Shown here: positions 1-11,700 of the stretch, one piece after another
Layout: every line of letters starts with the position of its first letter
Numbering within the stretch: position 1 is the first letter of the stretch
NCBI RefSeq assembly: GCF_024509145.1
Contig: NC_071571.1
Coordinates: 28,197,474-28,261,473, forward strand
Origin: Vidua macroura
Taxonomy: Eukaryota; Chordata; Aves; Passeriformes; Viduidae
Direction of reading: 5' to 3'
DNA: 64,000 bases
Made by a program: the position numbers and the translations under genes
Notes under the pieces: generated by a model
What the model saw: the letters and a program-made list of their open reading frames with translations, nothing else
What the model was told of the DNA's origin: nothing
The model's database searches: none

Positions 1-2633
1 TGCTTTAACTATCCTCAGATAGATCAGCTGGGTCCTGTCACCGAAGGGAGGGAAAAAGAAAATGGTGAAATCTCCTCAAGCCTTTCCTTTTTAAGGCAGC
101 AGCAAGGAAATACCATAGCCTCTACTGTAAATTACACAGCAAAAAAGCTATTTTGGACACCAATTCTCTACCTGGTTACTTGGAAAGTAACTGTGGAAAA
201 TAATACATATAGCCATTCCTTCTGAAACAAAGCCAGTCATAGATGCTCAAAAACTACCAAACCACCTCACCTCCCAAATCCAGCCAGTGGCTGTAATTTC
301 CTCTCTACCACACAACTAAAAAACATTTATATGGGCATATGTGCCCACAGAGCTTTGTAAGAGCAAAGACAAAGACACAGAGTTATGGCTTACCAGATCC
401 AAAAGCTTGATTGTAACCCTGCCTCAGGGTTACCTTCCTGTAACTCATTTAGAAGCTCATTTAAAACGAACAAAATTTCAAGGTACACTGAGTATTTTTT
501 GAGGTCAGCCCAATGAAACTATGTAATAAGGACAATACAGCAGTATTAAAGACATGATACATTGCTAGAGTAAATACTACTATAGCTTTGGAGAGCCTGA
601 TGTATGGATAACTTCTTGGAATTTATTTACCCTTTCTTTTGGTGATGTATGTTGTGGCATTTTCACACAAAAAAAGTTCTTTGGGAAAATGTCAACAAGA
701 TACTTCATAGACATTTTAAGACCATTACATAAGAAGATGGCACAGATATTTCCTTCCCACAGAAATTAAATTGGTGTTCAGGGAGGAAACCAATATTTCA
801 ACAACCTGAAGATTGAAGTTAACTTTACCTACCTACACAATCATGAAAGCTGGGGGGTAAGGGACAGCACTAGGCTGATGCATTTTTTTGGTGTCTCAGA
901 CAGGCAGATCTGGGTAATCCCACAGTTCTAAAATGCTACTGCCCCTAGCTTTCCATTCTGCTGCTCTGTCAGATATTACTGCTCTTGTAGCAGAAGAAAC
1001 AAAAGACAGTGCACTGTTGTCTCCTCTTCTGTACAAGCACAGGGAGGGGAGAGCTCAGTGCTGTATTGCAGATACTCTACTTCTCAGCCTGGTAGCTTAG
1101 CAAAATGCAGTGGACTTTGAACTGGGGTTTCTGATGCAGAGGCACCTGCTCTCAGCTGCTACCTCCTTTCCAAGCAGAGTAGCCTCTGATATAAAACCAA
1201 ACCAAACCAACAACATTAGAAAAAAACCCAAAACAAACAAACAAACAAACAAACAAACTAAAACAAAACAAAAAAAAAAAAAAACCACAAAAAACCAACA
1301 ACCAAAAACTCAAACACACAACAGAAAAACCCTCAGATAAACAGAGAACTGAGAAATTAATTTCCTAGGCTCTTGTTACTAGATCCCAGGCTCTTATGTT
1401 AGTAGAATATTCCAAAGTGATGATTCTTAGAGTATAAGACACCATATTAATTAAGACTCCCAAAAAAATCTTTGAAGAAGACTATTTAGAAAAGTCCTCA
1501 GTACTATTAATGTGAGCTCTGAATAGGGCTGTTTATGGGTGCTATTACCTGTAATACATGAATTGAAGATAATGCTCTTCAGAGGAGAAAGTAGTGCCAT
1601 TAACAACTCAAAGATTTCCTCATAATACCTTTTGTACACATTGATCTGTTTCCTGCTATTAAAAACCAGCCAAACAAAAAAAACCACAAAGAAGGCAAAA
1701 ATATTTAATAGATGATATTGTCCTGTGAAAATGGACTTGAAGCCCAACCCAGTCAGATGTCAAGGGCAATAAAACTCTAAGCATTAATCCCTGGGGAATA
1801 GTCCCATGTATTAGAGAATCCCAAAGATGACAAAATTCTGAGCAAAGGGGTCTTTGCAGGGAATTTCTAGAGAAAACCATTTATGTATCCCAGTTTCCCC
1901 TGGTAACCTCACCAGACCACAGTCAGGACAGCAAGCAGATTTGGTCTGAGAAGCAGATGAAATTTGCTTTTTCAGTGAATGTAATGTTGAGGTTGTTAAT
2001 ATAAGAAAGTTAGACTGGTGTAACCTTGGAGAGAAAAGGGCAGAGTCTTTGCCATGGAAGTCATATCCCTAATGAAAAAGAAATTGTCCTAAACTTGTAA
2101 TATTAACTCTCTCGAATGGATTCTGAGGGAATCTGCCAAGTCCTTCACTAACTTCACCTGTGTTCAGCTATTGGTGCAAGTGGATCTGTGATGGCACATG
2201 AAAGCTGAGCCCCTTCAGCTGTTCCACGGTGCTGGGTCTTTCCAGCAATGCCTCCCGAATTTGCTTCACAGCAGCTCTACCCTGTCTGCCCCAATGCTCT
2301 GCCCAGCACAGAGACAGACAGAGACAAGCTCATTCTATTACAGCTCCTACTAAAAACAGGTGAAAGCTGCATATTCCCTCCACTTGTGGTACAGCTTGAA
2401 AACAAAACTAAAATACCCCCAAACTAACCAAATGAAAACCCAGCCCCCTTATCCCAGTCCCAAACATCCCACATTCAAATCCAGTAGAGTATTAAAATGC
2501 CCTCTGAAAATGTGTAAGTGTTCTTAGTAGGAATCAATCCCAAAATATACATAGACCATCTTCCTCCCTTTTGTCAGTCAAATACAATGCTTTGGTAATC
2601 TAACTCCTGGCTATAACTCATATATACATACAC
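1..2633. other. 3' flank or distal 3' UTR of ETV1, no gene seen
   Basis: No coding potential recognised on either strand. Contents are AT-rich unique sequence plus an AAAC repeat and A tract at 1231-1284. A minus-strand AATAAA at 622-627 could end the longest ETV1 transcripts. The short open frames near 1100-1340 are made of the A-rich repeat and its T-rich complement and are not genes. Confidence 0.5.
1231..1284. repeat. (AAAC)n repeat and A tract
   Basis: Six AAAC-type units (aaacaaacaaacaaacaaac) followed by aaactaaaacaaaac and 16 or more A. Simple repeat in the gene's 3' flank. Confidence 0.9.
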
Positions 2634-2707
2634 ATGAATTGTACATACTCCACCTTTTTTTTCCCCTGTTATGAATTGTACATACTCCACCTTTTTTTTC
2701 CCCTGTT
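2634..2707. repeat. Perfect 37-bp tandem duplication
   Basis: Two adjacent identical copies, 2634-2670 and 2671-2707, each beginning atgaattgtacatactccac and ending in a T run and cccctgtt. Identity of the copies implies a recent event or an assembly artefact. It sits in or just past the ETV1 3' UTR. Confidence 0.95.
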
Positions 2708-4880
2708 CTTTTTATTTCATTTTTCTTTTTTTTTTCTTTTCTGTTTTTTATTACACTTTGAAGCAAGCCATTCTAGGCACTGGGGACAGATCATCCTCTC
2801 CTCTCCCAAAAGAATAACCTTTCTGCAGGGGCCTCTCCAATACAAATGGTTAGGAATCCAATACACAACAATCTTGCAGAAATCAGCTGCCAGATTTATT
2901 ATTCTACCTGAAAACCCCCAAACAAAACAAAACAAAAAAAAAACCCAACCCCAAACAAACAAAAAAGTGGAATAAAAATAGACTTTAAATAAACCTCATA
3001 GGTACATTTTAAAAAGGGTTAATCAGTTCAGTGAAAGACCTTTTTGTCTTCTGCTGATCATGTAATGTTGGTCTGACTGCTTGTTTTGTTCAGTGAGTCA
3101 CTACCGTATACAGATATATATATATTTTTTTCTTCTTAAATATTACACATTCGATGCAATTTTAAAATCTTTTTTTTTTCCTTTTTTTGTCCAACCCCTT
3201 TCCCAAATACCCACATCCTGCCACAGGCAAGAGGCACTCTGTGCTGACATTAAAGAACCAAAACCAATCCAAGGACTTTTCATCAAAGCATGTTTCATTT
3301 GAACCTCATTTCAGTGGAAACCACATTTTTTTAAACAATATTACTCAACATTTTCCCTTTCCTTTTTGCTAGTTCTGCAATTTTAGACTTCTTTTTCTCA
3401 GTTGATCACCAAGTATTTAAGTGCCATTGAGACCGATGGATGACAGAATTAGGTGGCATATTAAGGCATATATCATAAAATATGTTGTCTCATGGATCTG
3501 CATAAATTAAGTACCTGCCAACATGCTTTTTTATGCACCTGTGGTTTCTAGTGACCACTACTGCTTTACTTTTGATTAAATGTGTATTAAAATATTCATA
3601 ACTTAAGTAGTGTCTTAACTGACAAAGGATGGAAGATCAACCCATCACCTAGGACGGTCTTTGAAATCCATCCATTATGATGAAAGTTATTCTTGTCTTT
3701 TTATGGTTATGTATTTATTTTTCTCCCACTTCTTGACAATCTAGGAAAACGAGGAACTTCATATAACAACTATTTAAATTTCACTGGGCAAAACATGAAA
3801 TCCAATTCTTATTTCCCTCTCCACCCCTTAAACCTATGAATTATTGTATTTCAAAAAAGGTGCTCATAAATATTTTAAACTTTTGGGGTTTTGCCGCTTT
3901 TTGTTTTTGTTTTACATACAGAATAGCATGTGTGGTTTGTATTCAAGGTAACCCCTCTCAAAAAATAAAACAATTTGAAAAAATAATAAAACAACCAAAA
4001 AAACCCTCAAAATTTAAATTGTCTTCCGAGCATATCCGATCACATTTACATTTAGTGTCCAAAACAAGTTGATTGGTAACACCAGTGCCAGCACTACAAC
4101 GTCATACAGCAACTTCATGGTATTCTTTGACAGTTCATCTCTGTTCCACCGAAAATTACAAAAGGTTCTGCAGAGCTTTCCTTAGCAAGCTGAAGCTTAC
4201 TAGTCATTTGTGGATGCGCATAAAAGCTGCTTATAGCACAGCTATGGCGTAAGCTATTTTCTAAGCAATAAATGGTTCAAGTCATCTATTTTGTCCTGAA
4301 ATGCTACCTGTAGTTACAGCATTGCTTATAAATGGTCATAGTAAATTCAGCATCAAAGAGAATATTACAGAAAAAGACAGCAGCAGAAGCATTAGCATTA
4401 TCTAGTATTTATATATGTTATCAACATAACACAGCAGTAAAAGGTTTAAATGCATATTAATGGGTACCGTGTCTAAAAATTACTAAAGTACCTATTTAGT
4501 GTATTGGATATTTTTCTCAAGGAGTGCTTGCTGTGTCTAAACAGCATAATTAGATATGTGACTTAGTACAGTTAATTCCTATTGATTAAATAACTTATTT
4601 ATGTACCAAAGGAAATGGAAGGATACAAAATGTTTTCTCCCTCCTGATCATGATCCTGTATTTAATGCTGACATGATCATCAGAAAGCCTATTCCATGTA
4701 ATTACTACCCTCAAATGGATCTTGAAGAATCAACGCTATAGCATGGGCCATATATGTATAGCAATGTGGCACCAGATACAGCATGCAGCTTGCAGTCTGA
4801 AGTCAGGGATTTCACTGCTTGGTCACTGTACTTATGGCCAGTCTGTCATTAATAGGATTTTTTTTTTTAAGTCATACACA

Positions 4881-4920
<40 letters not shown>

Positions 4921-5483
4921 AAAAAAGAAAAAAAAATAAGCTATCTGGTTGTTCACAGAGGCAAAGTACAAGTTCTGCCACTGGAAACTTCTAAATTAAA
5001 TGCTGTGGTATATGCTTTGCTTCTCTTTTATTACTGCAGAAAGACAATTAGGAATGTCAAGAAACAAATGCCCTAGGCATGCTGTGCTGATATCATCACC
5101 AAAAGTGGTTATTTTGCACAATGAGAATTAACTGTACTACGGATACCCAGAGAAAATGTACAATATCTTATGCCGATATGAAACAAAACAGACATGATAT
5201 AGCTTTTTTTTGTACTTAAAACCTGTATGTTCCCTTCCCAAACTTAAGTAAAAAGCAAACCCACCCTTTTCCTCCTTTTACACAGAATAACGTTTAGGTT
5301 CCAACCCTCCCCTTTCAAATAAAGTGCGCTGTCCATGGCAGACCATAGGAGTAATGCAACAGGAAAAGCCCCTTTTAGTGTACTATTTAAAAAACAAACT
5401 GAAGTTGATTCAGCTTTCCTCTGGGTCTTGGGAAAGAGGAGAAGCTTAAGGGAGGGGGAAACACCCCTTCAGTGTCACTGTTG
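2700..5483 (-). other. ETV1: Probable ETV1 3' untranslated region (end not resolved)
   Basis: Transcribed region after the stop codon. No open frame of interest lies here. Minus-strand AATAAA hexamers occur at 5027-5032, 3714-3719, 2895-2900, 2747-2752 and 2711-2716, and another at 622-627, so several polyadenylation ends are possible. ETV1 mRNAs in mammals have multi-kilobase 3' UTRs, which fits an end anywhere from about 600 to 3700. The lower boundary given is a guess. The segment contains a 37-base A tract (4882-4918, U in the transcript). Confidence 0.5.
4882..4938. repeat. A37 homopolymer plus A-rich extension
   Basis: 37 consecutive A at 4882-4918, followed by gaaaaaagaaaaaaaaat. It lies inside the predicted 3' UTR, on the non-transcribed-sense side, so the mRNA would carry a U tract. 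No target-site duplication or retrocopy body could be recognised beside it. Confidence 0.95.
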
Positions 5484-5705
5484 TTAATAGACATAGCCTT
5501 CGTTATAGGGGTGGGTGTTGCAGCAGCCTCCGTCCTGCATGTAGACCATGCTCTCATCAAAGTGGGACAGAGGCACAGTGTCCTCCTCATTGATGTGGCG
5601 CTCCATGTCAGTCTTCAGTAAGGGGCGCTGGTTGTCGGGAAAAGCCATGGAGAAAAGCGCTTCAGGGTCACAAACAAACTTGTAGACATATCTTTCTCCA
5701 GCCAC
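5484..5705 (-). CDS. ETV1: ETV1 terminal coding exon: end of ETS domain and C-terminal tail
   Basis: Encodes residues 405-477, starting VAGERYVYKFV and ending HPYNEGYVY, followed by a TAA stop at 5484-5486. The first residues complete the last beta strand of the ETS domain (RYVYKFVCDPEALF). The acidic tail after it contributes to activation and autoinhibition in the PEA3 group. Acceptor AG lies at 5707-5706 after a weak pyrimidine tract. Compared with human ETV1 as I recall it, the tail differs near the end (VYMQDGGCCNTH versus AYMPEGGCCNPH), otherwise it is nearly identical, consistent with a distant amniote. Confidence 0.97.
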   Translation of the reverse strand: MAGERYVYKFVCDPEALFSMAFPDNQRPLLKTDMERHINEEDTVPLSHFDESMVYMQDGGCCNTHPYNEGYVY

Positions 5706-8700
5706 CTTAGGACAACAGAAGGGGGAAAAAAGGTACAGTATAAGGCCTCGTGTTTTGCAACTCCAAGTTCAACAGTCTTGTAAAGAACTCACCTTTGTTA
5801 CACAATTAATTACATGACAGCAGAACTGGTAAGGTAACAACCTAGCAAAGACAAGTGGGACCTGTCAAAGCAGACTGTGCAGAATGCTCTTGATTTTGCC
5901 ACTCATGACATCCTGTTGGAAGATGAACTAAGTATTCTGCTTCTAAACACTTGTTTGCGATCAATTTCTATACTTAACCACAAATGGAACTGTTCTTATT
6001 GGAAAATGTAAACAAATTGTCACTACAGTGGCAAAATAAAATTACACACTCCGTGTGTGAAGTGGAAAAAGAATCACATTGCACAGCAGAGATCTGGATT
6101 TCACTTCACACAGATTGATTCATGCTTACATATAAAAGCACTTTAGTTATAGTGCCTGCTGATTGTACAGGGACAGCGTAAGCAAATACGTAGGCTAATA
6201 TGTACTTAGCAATTGCTCATGCAAAGCTGGAACATTTGCATTTGCTTATGGAGGGGCAATTTGTCCAAAGATCCTAAAGTTTTCCCTTAATCAGTAACAG
6301 CCTTAAACGTCTATGCTTCAATTTCCTAAAAGCTAGAGAATGATAAAAACAACACAAAATTGCTATCTTATTACAAGCAACAAACAGAAGTCAATATAGT
6401 GTCTTCTCAAGTACCTTATTTAAAAAATTGTGCTTAAAAATATGCATTACATTGCATGCTCACAATTTATTAAAATGATTTTAAAATAAAATCATATTGT
6501 CTGCTTCTTGCAACTCTAGCTAACCATAGCAACGAAGCGAGTTAGTGAAGATGGAAAAAGTGTTGCAAACTTAACAACTCTCTTCTTATGGGTGCAAAAT
6601 AGTTTCAAGCAACTCCTTAAACTTTTAGCTTATTTATTCTACAAATAGAATTTGGTAGGGACTGTATCTGCAGTGGAATTTTTAAAATCAAATAAATGTC
6701 AGCAAGATTGATAGACTAGAGGTTGCATTCAGAAATCAGGCTTTTGCATAACCTGCTATCATTGTTGATTTAAAAAAAAGGAGGGAAAATATGCATGCAA
6801 ACTTTGCCATAAAAAAACCTGCTTTGCATCTACAACCCCCATTAGTTTTTAACATACGTGAACTGGCCAGATAGAGCGATCCCAGGACAAACCTGAAACA
6901 TCGCTATGTCAGAAAAATAAGCATACAAGTTAGCTTTCAAAACATGTGTTAAACACATTCTTGTGTTTAAAGTAGTAGTTTAGGATGTAGCAAGCTAGCT
7001 GTCCAAAGTACTTGTAAACTTGCCACATTAAATGGATGTGTGGGTTGGGGCAGCATTATCAGCCTTCTGGTATTTCTATCCCCACCTTTTCAACTTGCTT
7101 CACTCTGCTACTTTTTTTTTTTTTTGCCTCTGCTGCCTTTGAAGTGTGCTGGCAGCACAGATGCCTATGCTGCTGAACTGTAACCTGCAACAAGGAATTC
7201 CTCTGCCTGAAGCACCAGTCAGTGAAACCAAGCACTTCTGCTTCTCCCTGGTTGGACCCAGTCTCCAATCCACTTTACAAAGACTCTGTGCACAATTACA
7301 TGACACACAGAAATGAATGAGGTGCTGAGCTACTGAAGAACTGTAAGCCAATACTAGCCCAGATTTTTGTCCCAGTTGACTACTGGTAGTGAAAAAGGAG
7401 TGCACTACAACAACCCCATAATCTAAGAAAGAGAATTTTCAGACTTCACAAAACCTACCAGAAACGTTGCCCAGTAACTTGAGCTGAGAGCACTGTTTCC
7501 ATTCATGGAATTGGCATATGACAAGTTTAAACATGTTCATCATCACTGGTCACAAGACCAATGTGAAAAGACAAGGAATAGGTTTTGCAGTCCAAAGTAT
7601 TATGATCTTTGATCACACCTGGCAGTTTCGTAGATACAGCAGACTGGCCTCTTCTATTGATTTCTCAGTCAATCTACATGGTACTACACCGCAAAATTTA
7701 AAAATCAGCAAGCCACAGTAGGAGGATGGCTTGAATACTGTCAGCAAGACTAGCCCATAATATATAAATTATTGTTAAATATTTCTCCTAATTCGGTCTA
7801 TTATAAATATTAAATTCTATTCAAAACCAGTATTAGTACAACACTATTGACAAAAATAGTATGGGTATGTTATACCCATACTATTGGTATGTTAATAGGC
7901 ATAATTATGCTCCCCTATCTTGCACTTACTAAAGTATCCAAGCACTGGGCAGCTAATTTAGATCTGCAAAACATTAATCATACTGTACTCTACTGTTTGC
8001 CTTTTCCAGGTGCCAGGAAGGCCTTTTGGATATTTTTGAATGTTACTTCTTTCCTTATAATTATGAAATGCATTGTGTGAACTAAAACCACAGATGTTTT
8101 TTACATAGGAAAAAAAAATATCTTAATGCATATGCCAGACCTAGTAGGTCCAAAAGCTTTGTTTTTGCCTAAACAGATGAAAAAACTACCTAAGCCATGC
8201 AATTACAAGAACTCCTTATAAACTGACCTATGGATTAATATGCAAGATTCTGGTGAAATGTAAATACAAAATTAGCTACTTACCTTTTGCATGATTCCCT
8301 TTTCATAATAATAGCGAAGCGATCGGCTAAGTTTATCATAGTTCATAGCTGGCCTGTTTTTCTGAATCCCCCAGCGACGTGCCACCTGCCACAAAAATGG
8401 ATTAGCAATGATTTGTTAAATGCATTTAACAAGCAGACTTTATCATCAGATACTTTATTTGGAGATGCAAGAGGGAAAACCTTGCAGGTGCAATAAATAG
8501 GAAAAGGTTGCCATGACCTGAATTTCCCATGTACGACTATGAATTTTAATTAGATGTACATCATCATTAAACTTGTAACAGATTTATCAGACAATGTGGC
8601 GGAGGGTTAGGGTTTTTCCTTTGCTTTTTAATAAAGAAAATCAATGAAAAAATAAAGACATACAAAGAGATGATGGACAAAAAACATTTAGCAAGTTCCA

Positions 8701-11700
8701 CTGGAAAACTTTTACAAAACTTTTCTTCTATTTGATACTATGGACTATTGTACTGTGCCTGTCTTTTCCTTGCTGCCAGAAAAAAAAGTAAGTTATTTTA
8801 AACACACATGCATACATACTTAGTTCATGAACTAATACAGACTGTACTTGGAATGACAGCAATTTTGCAATTATTAGGAGATACAAGTCAAAAGACAACT
8901 CCCAGTCTTGAACATTACTTCAGCAAAAAAAAAAAGAAGAATTATCTAAGGAGGCAGAATAATCACTTGGAAGAACTATATGGTGGTATGAAGAATGGGA
9001 CAGAAATTTCATCGTTTCAGCCGTATAATTTCTCTTAAAAATAACAATAAAAAATGAATTGCAAGTAACTCATGAAACTATTCCATAGAGAACAATATGC
9101 CTTCTGCTCTGACTTATGTTTTCTACTTGACTTTATGCTTCCTGTTTTATTGCTAAAGATAGTTTTGGACAAAGCGACCCTTTGTTTAAAGAGCTTAACT
9201 TCTTATTCCTCGCCTGAAATTTAATTGGCTATTGGTGACATTTCAATTACTGCCTGTAAAAATGACTATAATATCACCTGAGGGAAAAAAAGGCAGAGCT
9301 GATGAATGCTTTAAAGCACATTTTATAAAAATGATTGAGAGGTGCATATGCATACAGGTCTGGAAAAAGGACAGAGTAACCAAGCAGCTTCTCTGCAGAC
9401 TGCTCTGTGAAAATTCCGGTAGTTGCCTGAAGCTTTTTGATGCAAGCCATGACAACATGCAGCACTGAGCAAAATCTATGATTTTGGTGTCCACCTGGAC
9501 AATAATGTCTAAAGTTTCTCTTGAAAGCATTATTTCCTTTCAGTGGTGCAGCCTTTCAGGCTTATGTAAATTATCACAGCTCTGTTAACGTCAGCTACAT
9601 TTTAGCTGTACTGAAACACACCTCCAAGCACATAAATTTATTCCAGCTGCAGATTTGGCCTAGATGTCTAACTTTGATTCACCTATTTATTTTTGTAACA
9701 CATTACCACATCACTCCTTTTTTATACCGTCCAAGGTTTTTTTTCTGCATTAATCGGAGTCCTAAAAGTCCCCAACATAACTGGCTTGCAAAATAAATAA
9801 ATACACAGCAAAGATAAACAACAAGTAATGGTGAAGAACATGTTACATTGTGTTGTATTTTGAGACTCCTAAACAAGCAATCAGGTCCAGTTCCCATCCC
9901 TGAACTGCACAGCATTTACCTAGTTGTGCTCTGTGGAAGGGATTCCACCCTTCTCCCCTACCTTCCTGCTGAAGGTTGCTGTCTCTGTGACAAGGCTGCA
10001 TACATGGACCTATGTCCAATTCTCAGGCTCCATAGTTCACAGTTACTCCCTGAATGAACTATGGCACTCCAGGAGCTGATACATATTCATTTTTGTTGTC
10101 ACTCTTTCTACAAGGGCATAAACCTCCAGCAAGGAATGGATGGAAAGGTCATGTCACTGACATGCTAGCTTGCCACAGCAAGCTCTTTGATTTCCCTTCA
10201 ATTTATACTTGGCAACCAATAGAATTGTGTGACTTCCCATAGGCTATTCTTATTTTAATTGACTGTTTCTGTCAGATTCATGACATTCATATGAAAACAA
10301 CTTAAACTCCTTTGTACTCCTAGGAACACACAGAGTGAGGCAAGCTTCAAGCCTCCTCCAGATCTTGGATGCAATGGTGCTCAAAAACACAAAGCAACCT
10401 TTACGTAGCCAGACATGCAGATGATCTGTTTAAGTTAAATTAGAATATCCAGTTCTTCAGGGAATTACACAATAAGGAAACCTTAGGAGTTTGTTACTTT
10501 CCTTTCCTTAGCTAATAAAATCTATAAAGTTTTTGCACCATCTGCTGGAAACCATTTCTCAATAAAACTCTTCAGTCTTGAAAGAAATTGGAAGTACCTC
10601 AAAGACAAGACAAAACTAAAAGAGTAAAAAATATGAGACTAGGGTAGGGGGGGAAATCATAGGCATCATTCACCAAAACCAAACAAAAGACTTTCCAAAG
10701 ATTTTGCTCTGTTCCGGGACAGGTTACACAACTAAGGCATCTATCTAGCCTGCTAAGGCTGCAGGCTTGCAGCAAAGTTTCAGTATCATATTGACTAAGA
10801 CTGTTCTGAGTTCAAATCCTCAGATACACAATGGCAGGATCTGCAGTGGTGACTATCACTAGAGCAGGGAATGTTCAAACAAACCAGAGTCAGCACCAGG
10901 GTCCTTGCAGCAACCTGCTCCTCAGCCAGACCATGTCGGGAAGGAAATGGACATCAGTCCTGACACCAGCCCCAGCTGCTCCAGCATCTCCACAGAGCAG
11001 CTAGCAGACAATGTAAGTAACATGCAAGAAAGCTTTCAGACTGTTAATGCCAGTAGATAGATGGCAAACAGCAGAAGTAGCTGGTGGAAGGTAGAAGCAG
11101 CCATACACCCCCGAGCCTTCCCACTCAGCTCTAACTCAGAGGGGATCCTGCCAGAAAATTTGCTGTGGTCTTCTCTATTAGAAAACCCTATTCAAGGGGT
11201 AAAAAAAAGTAAAGCAGAATGATACTGCCTTTTGACAACCCTAATTAAATCCTCCACTTAAATTTACTACAAAATTCACATACACCTGATCTTCCAACAG
11301 TTTCTATGATAGTTTAGAATGCAGGCTAGGTTACATAACATCACCTAGTCCAAAACACTTTACGTAATAAAACGTTCCATTTATTCCTGTTTATCACACA
11401 AATGAACTAAGACACGTTTCAACAAATGTTCGTGAATAAAAGTAATTTTATCTACCCCATGGTTTAGAAGAGCCATGCATGTGCATGAGCGTCTGCAAGC
11501 CTAGGATCTAAGTCTGTACTAAACAACGTAAGGATTCAATCTAATGAATCTAATAATTGGTGTTGAAAGACTAGTAAAGGGACAAGTTTTCATTTTGGGA
11601 TACAGTTATGTCCATAAAGTGATTCTGAAAAATGTAGACCCCACAATTAATGCGAGCTATTTACTAACTCTAGTACTTGCAACATTTTTATTATTTTGTG

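Noticed and set aside
1097..1340. Open frames over the AAAC/A-rich repeat
   Set aside because: The translations are low-complexity products of a simple repeat (Lys/Asn/Thr on one strand, Phe/Leu/Val on the other).
4722..5076. Two plus-strand frames with poly-Lys runs
   Set aside because: They are readings of the A37 tract inside the ETV1 3' UTR, on the opposite strand.
10786..10830. tRNA-like B-box (gagttcaaatcctc) suggesting a tRNA-derived SINE
   Set aside because: No matching A box, stem or tail upstream or downstream; the single motif is too short to support an element.
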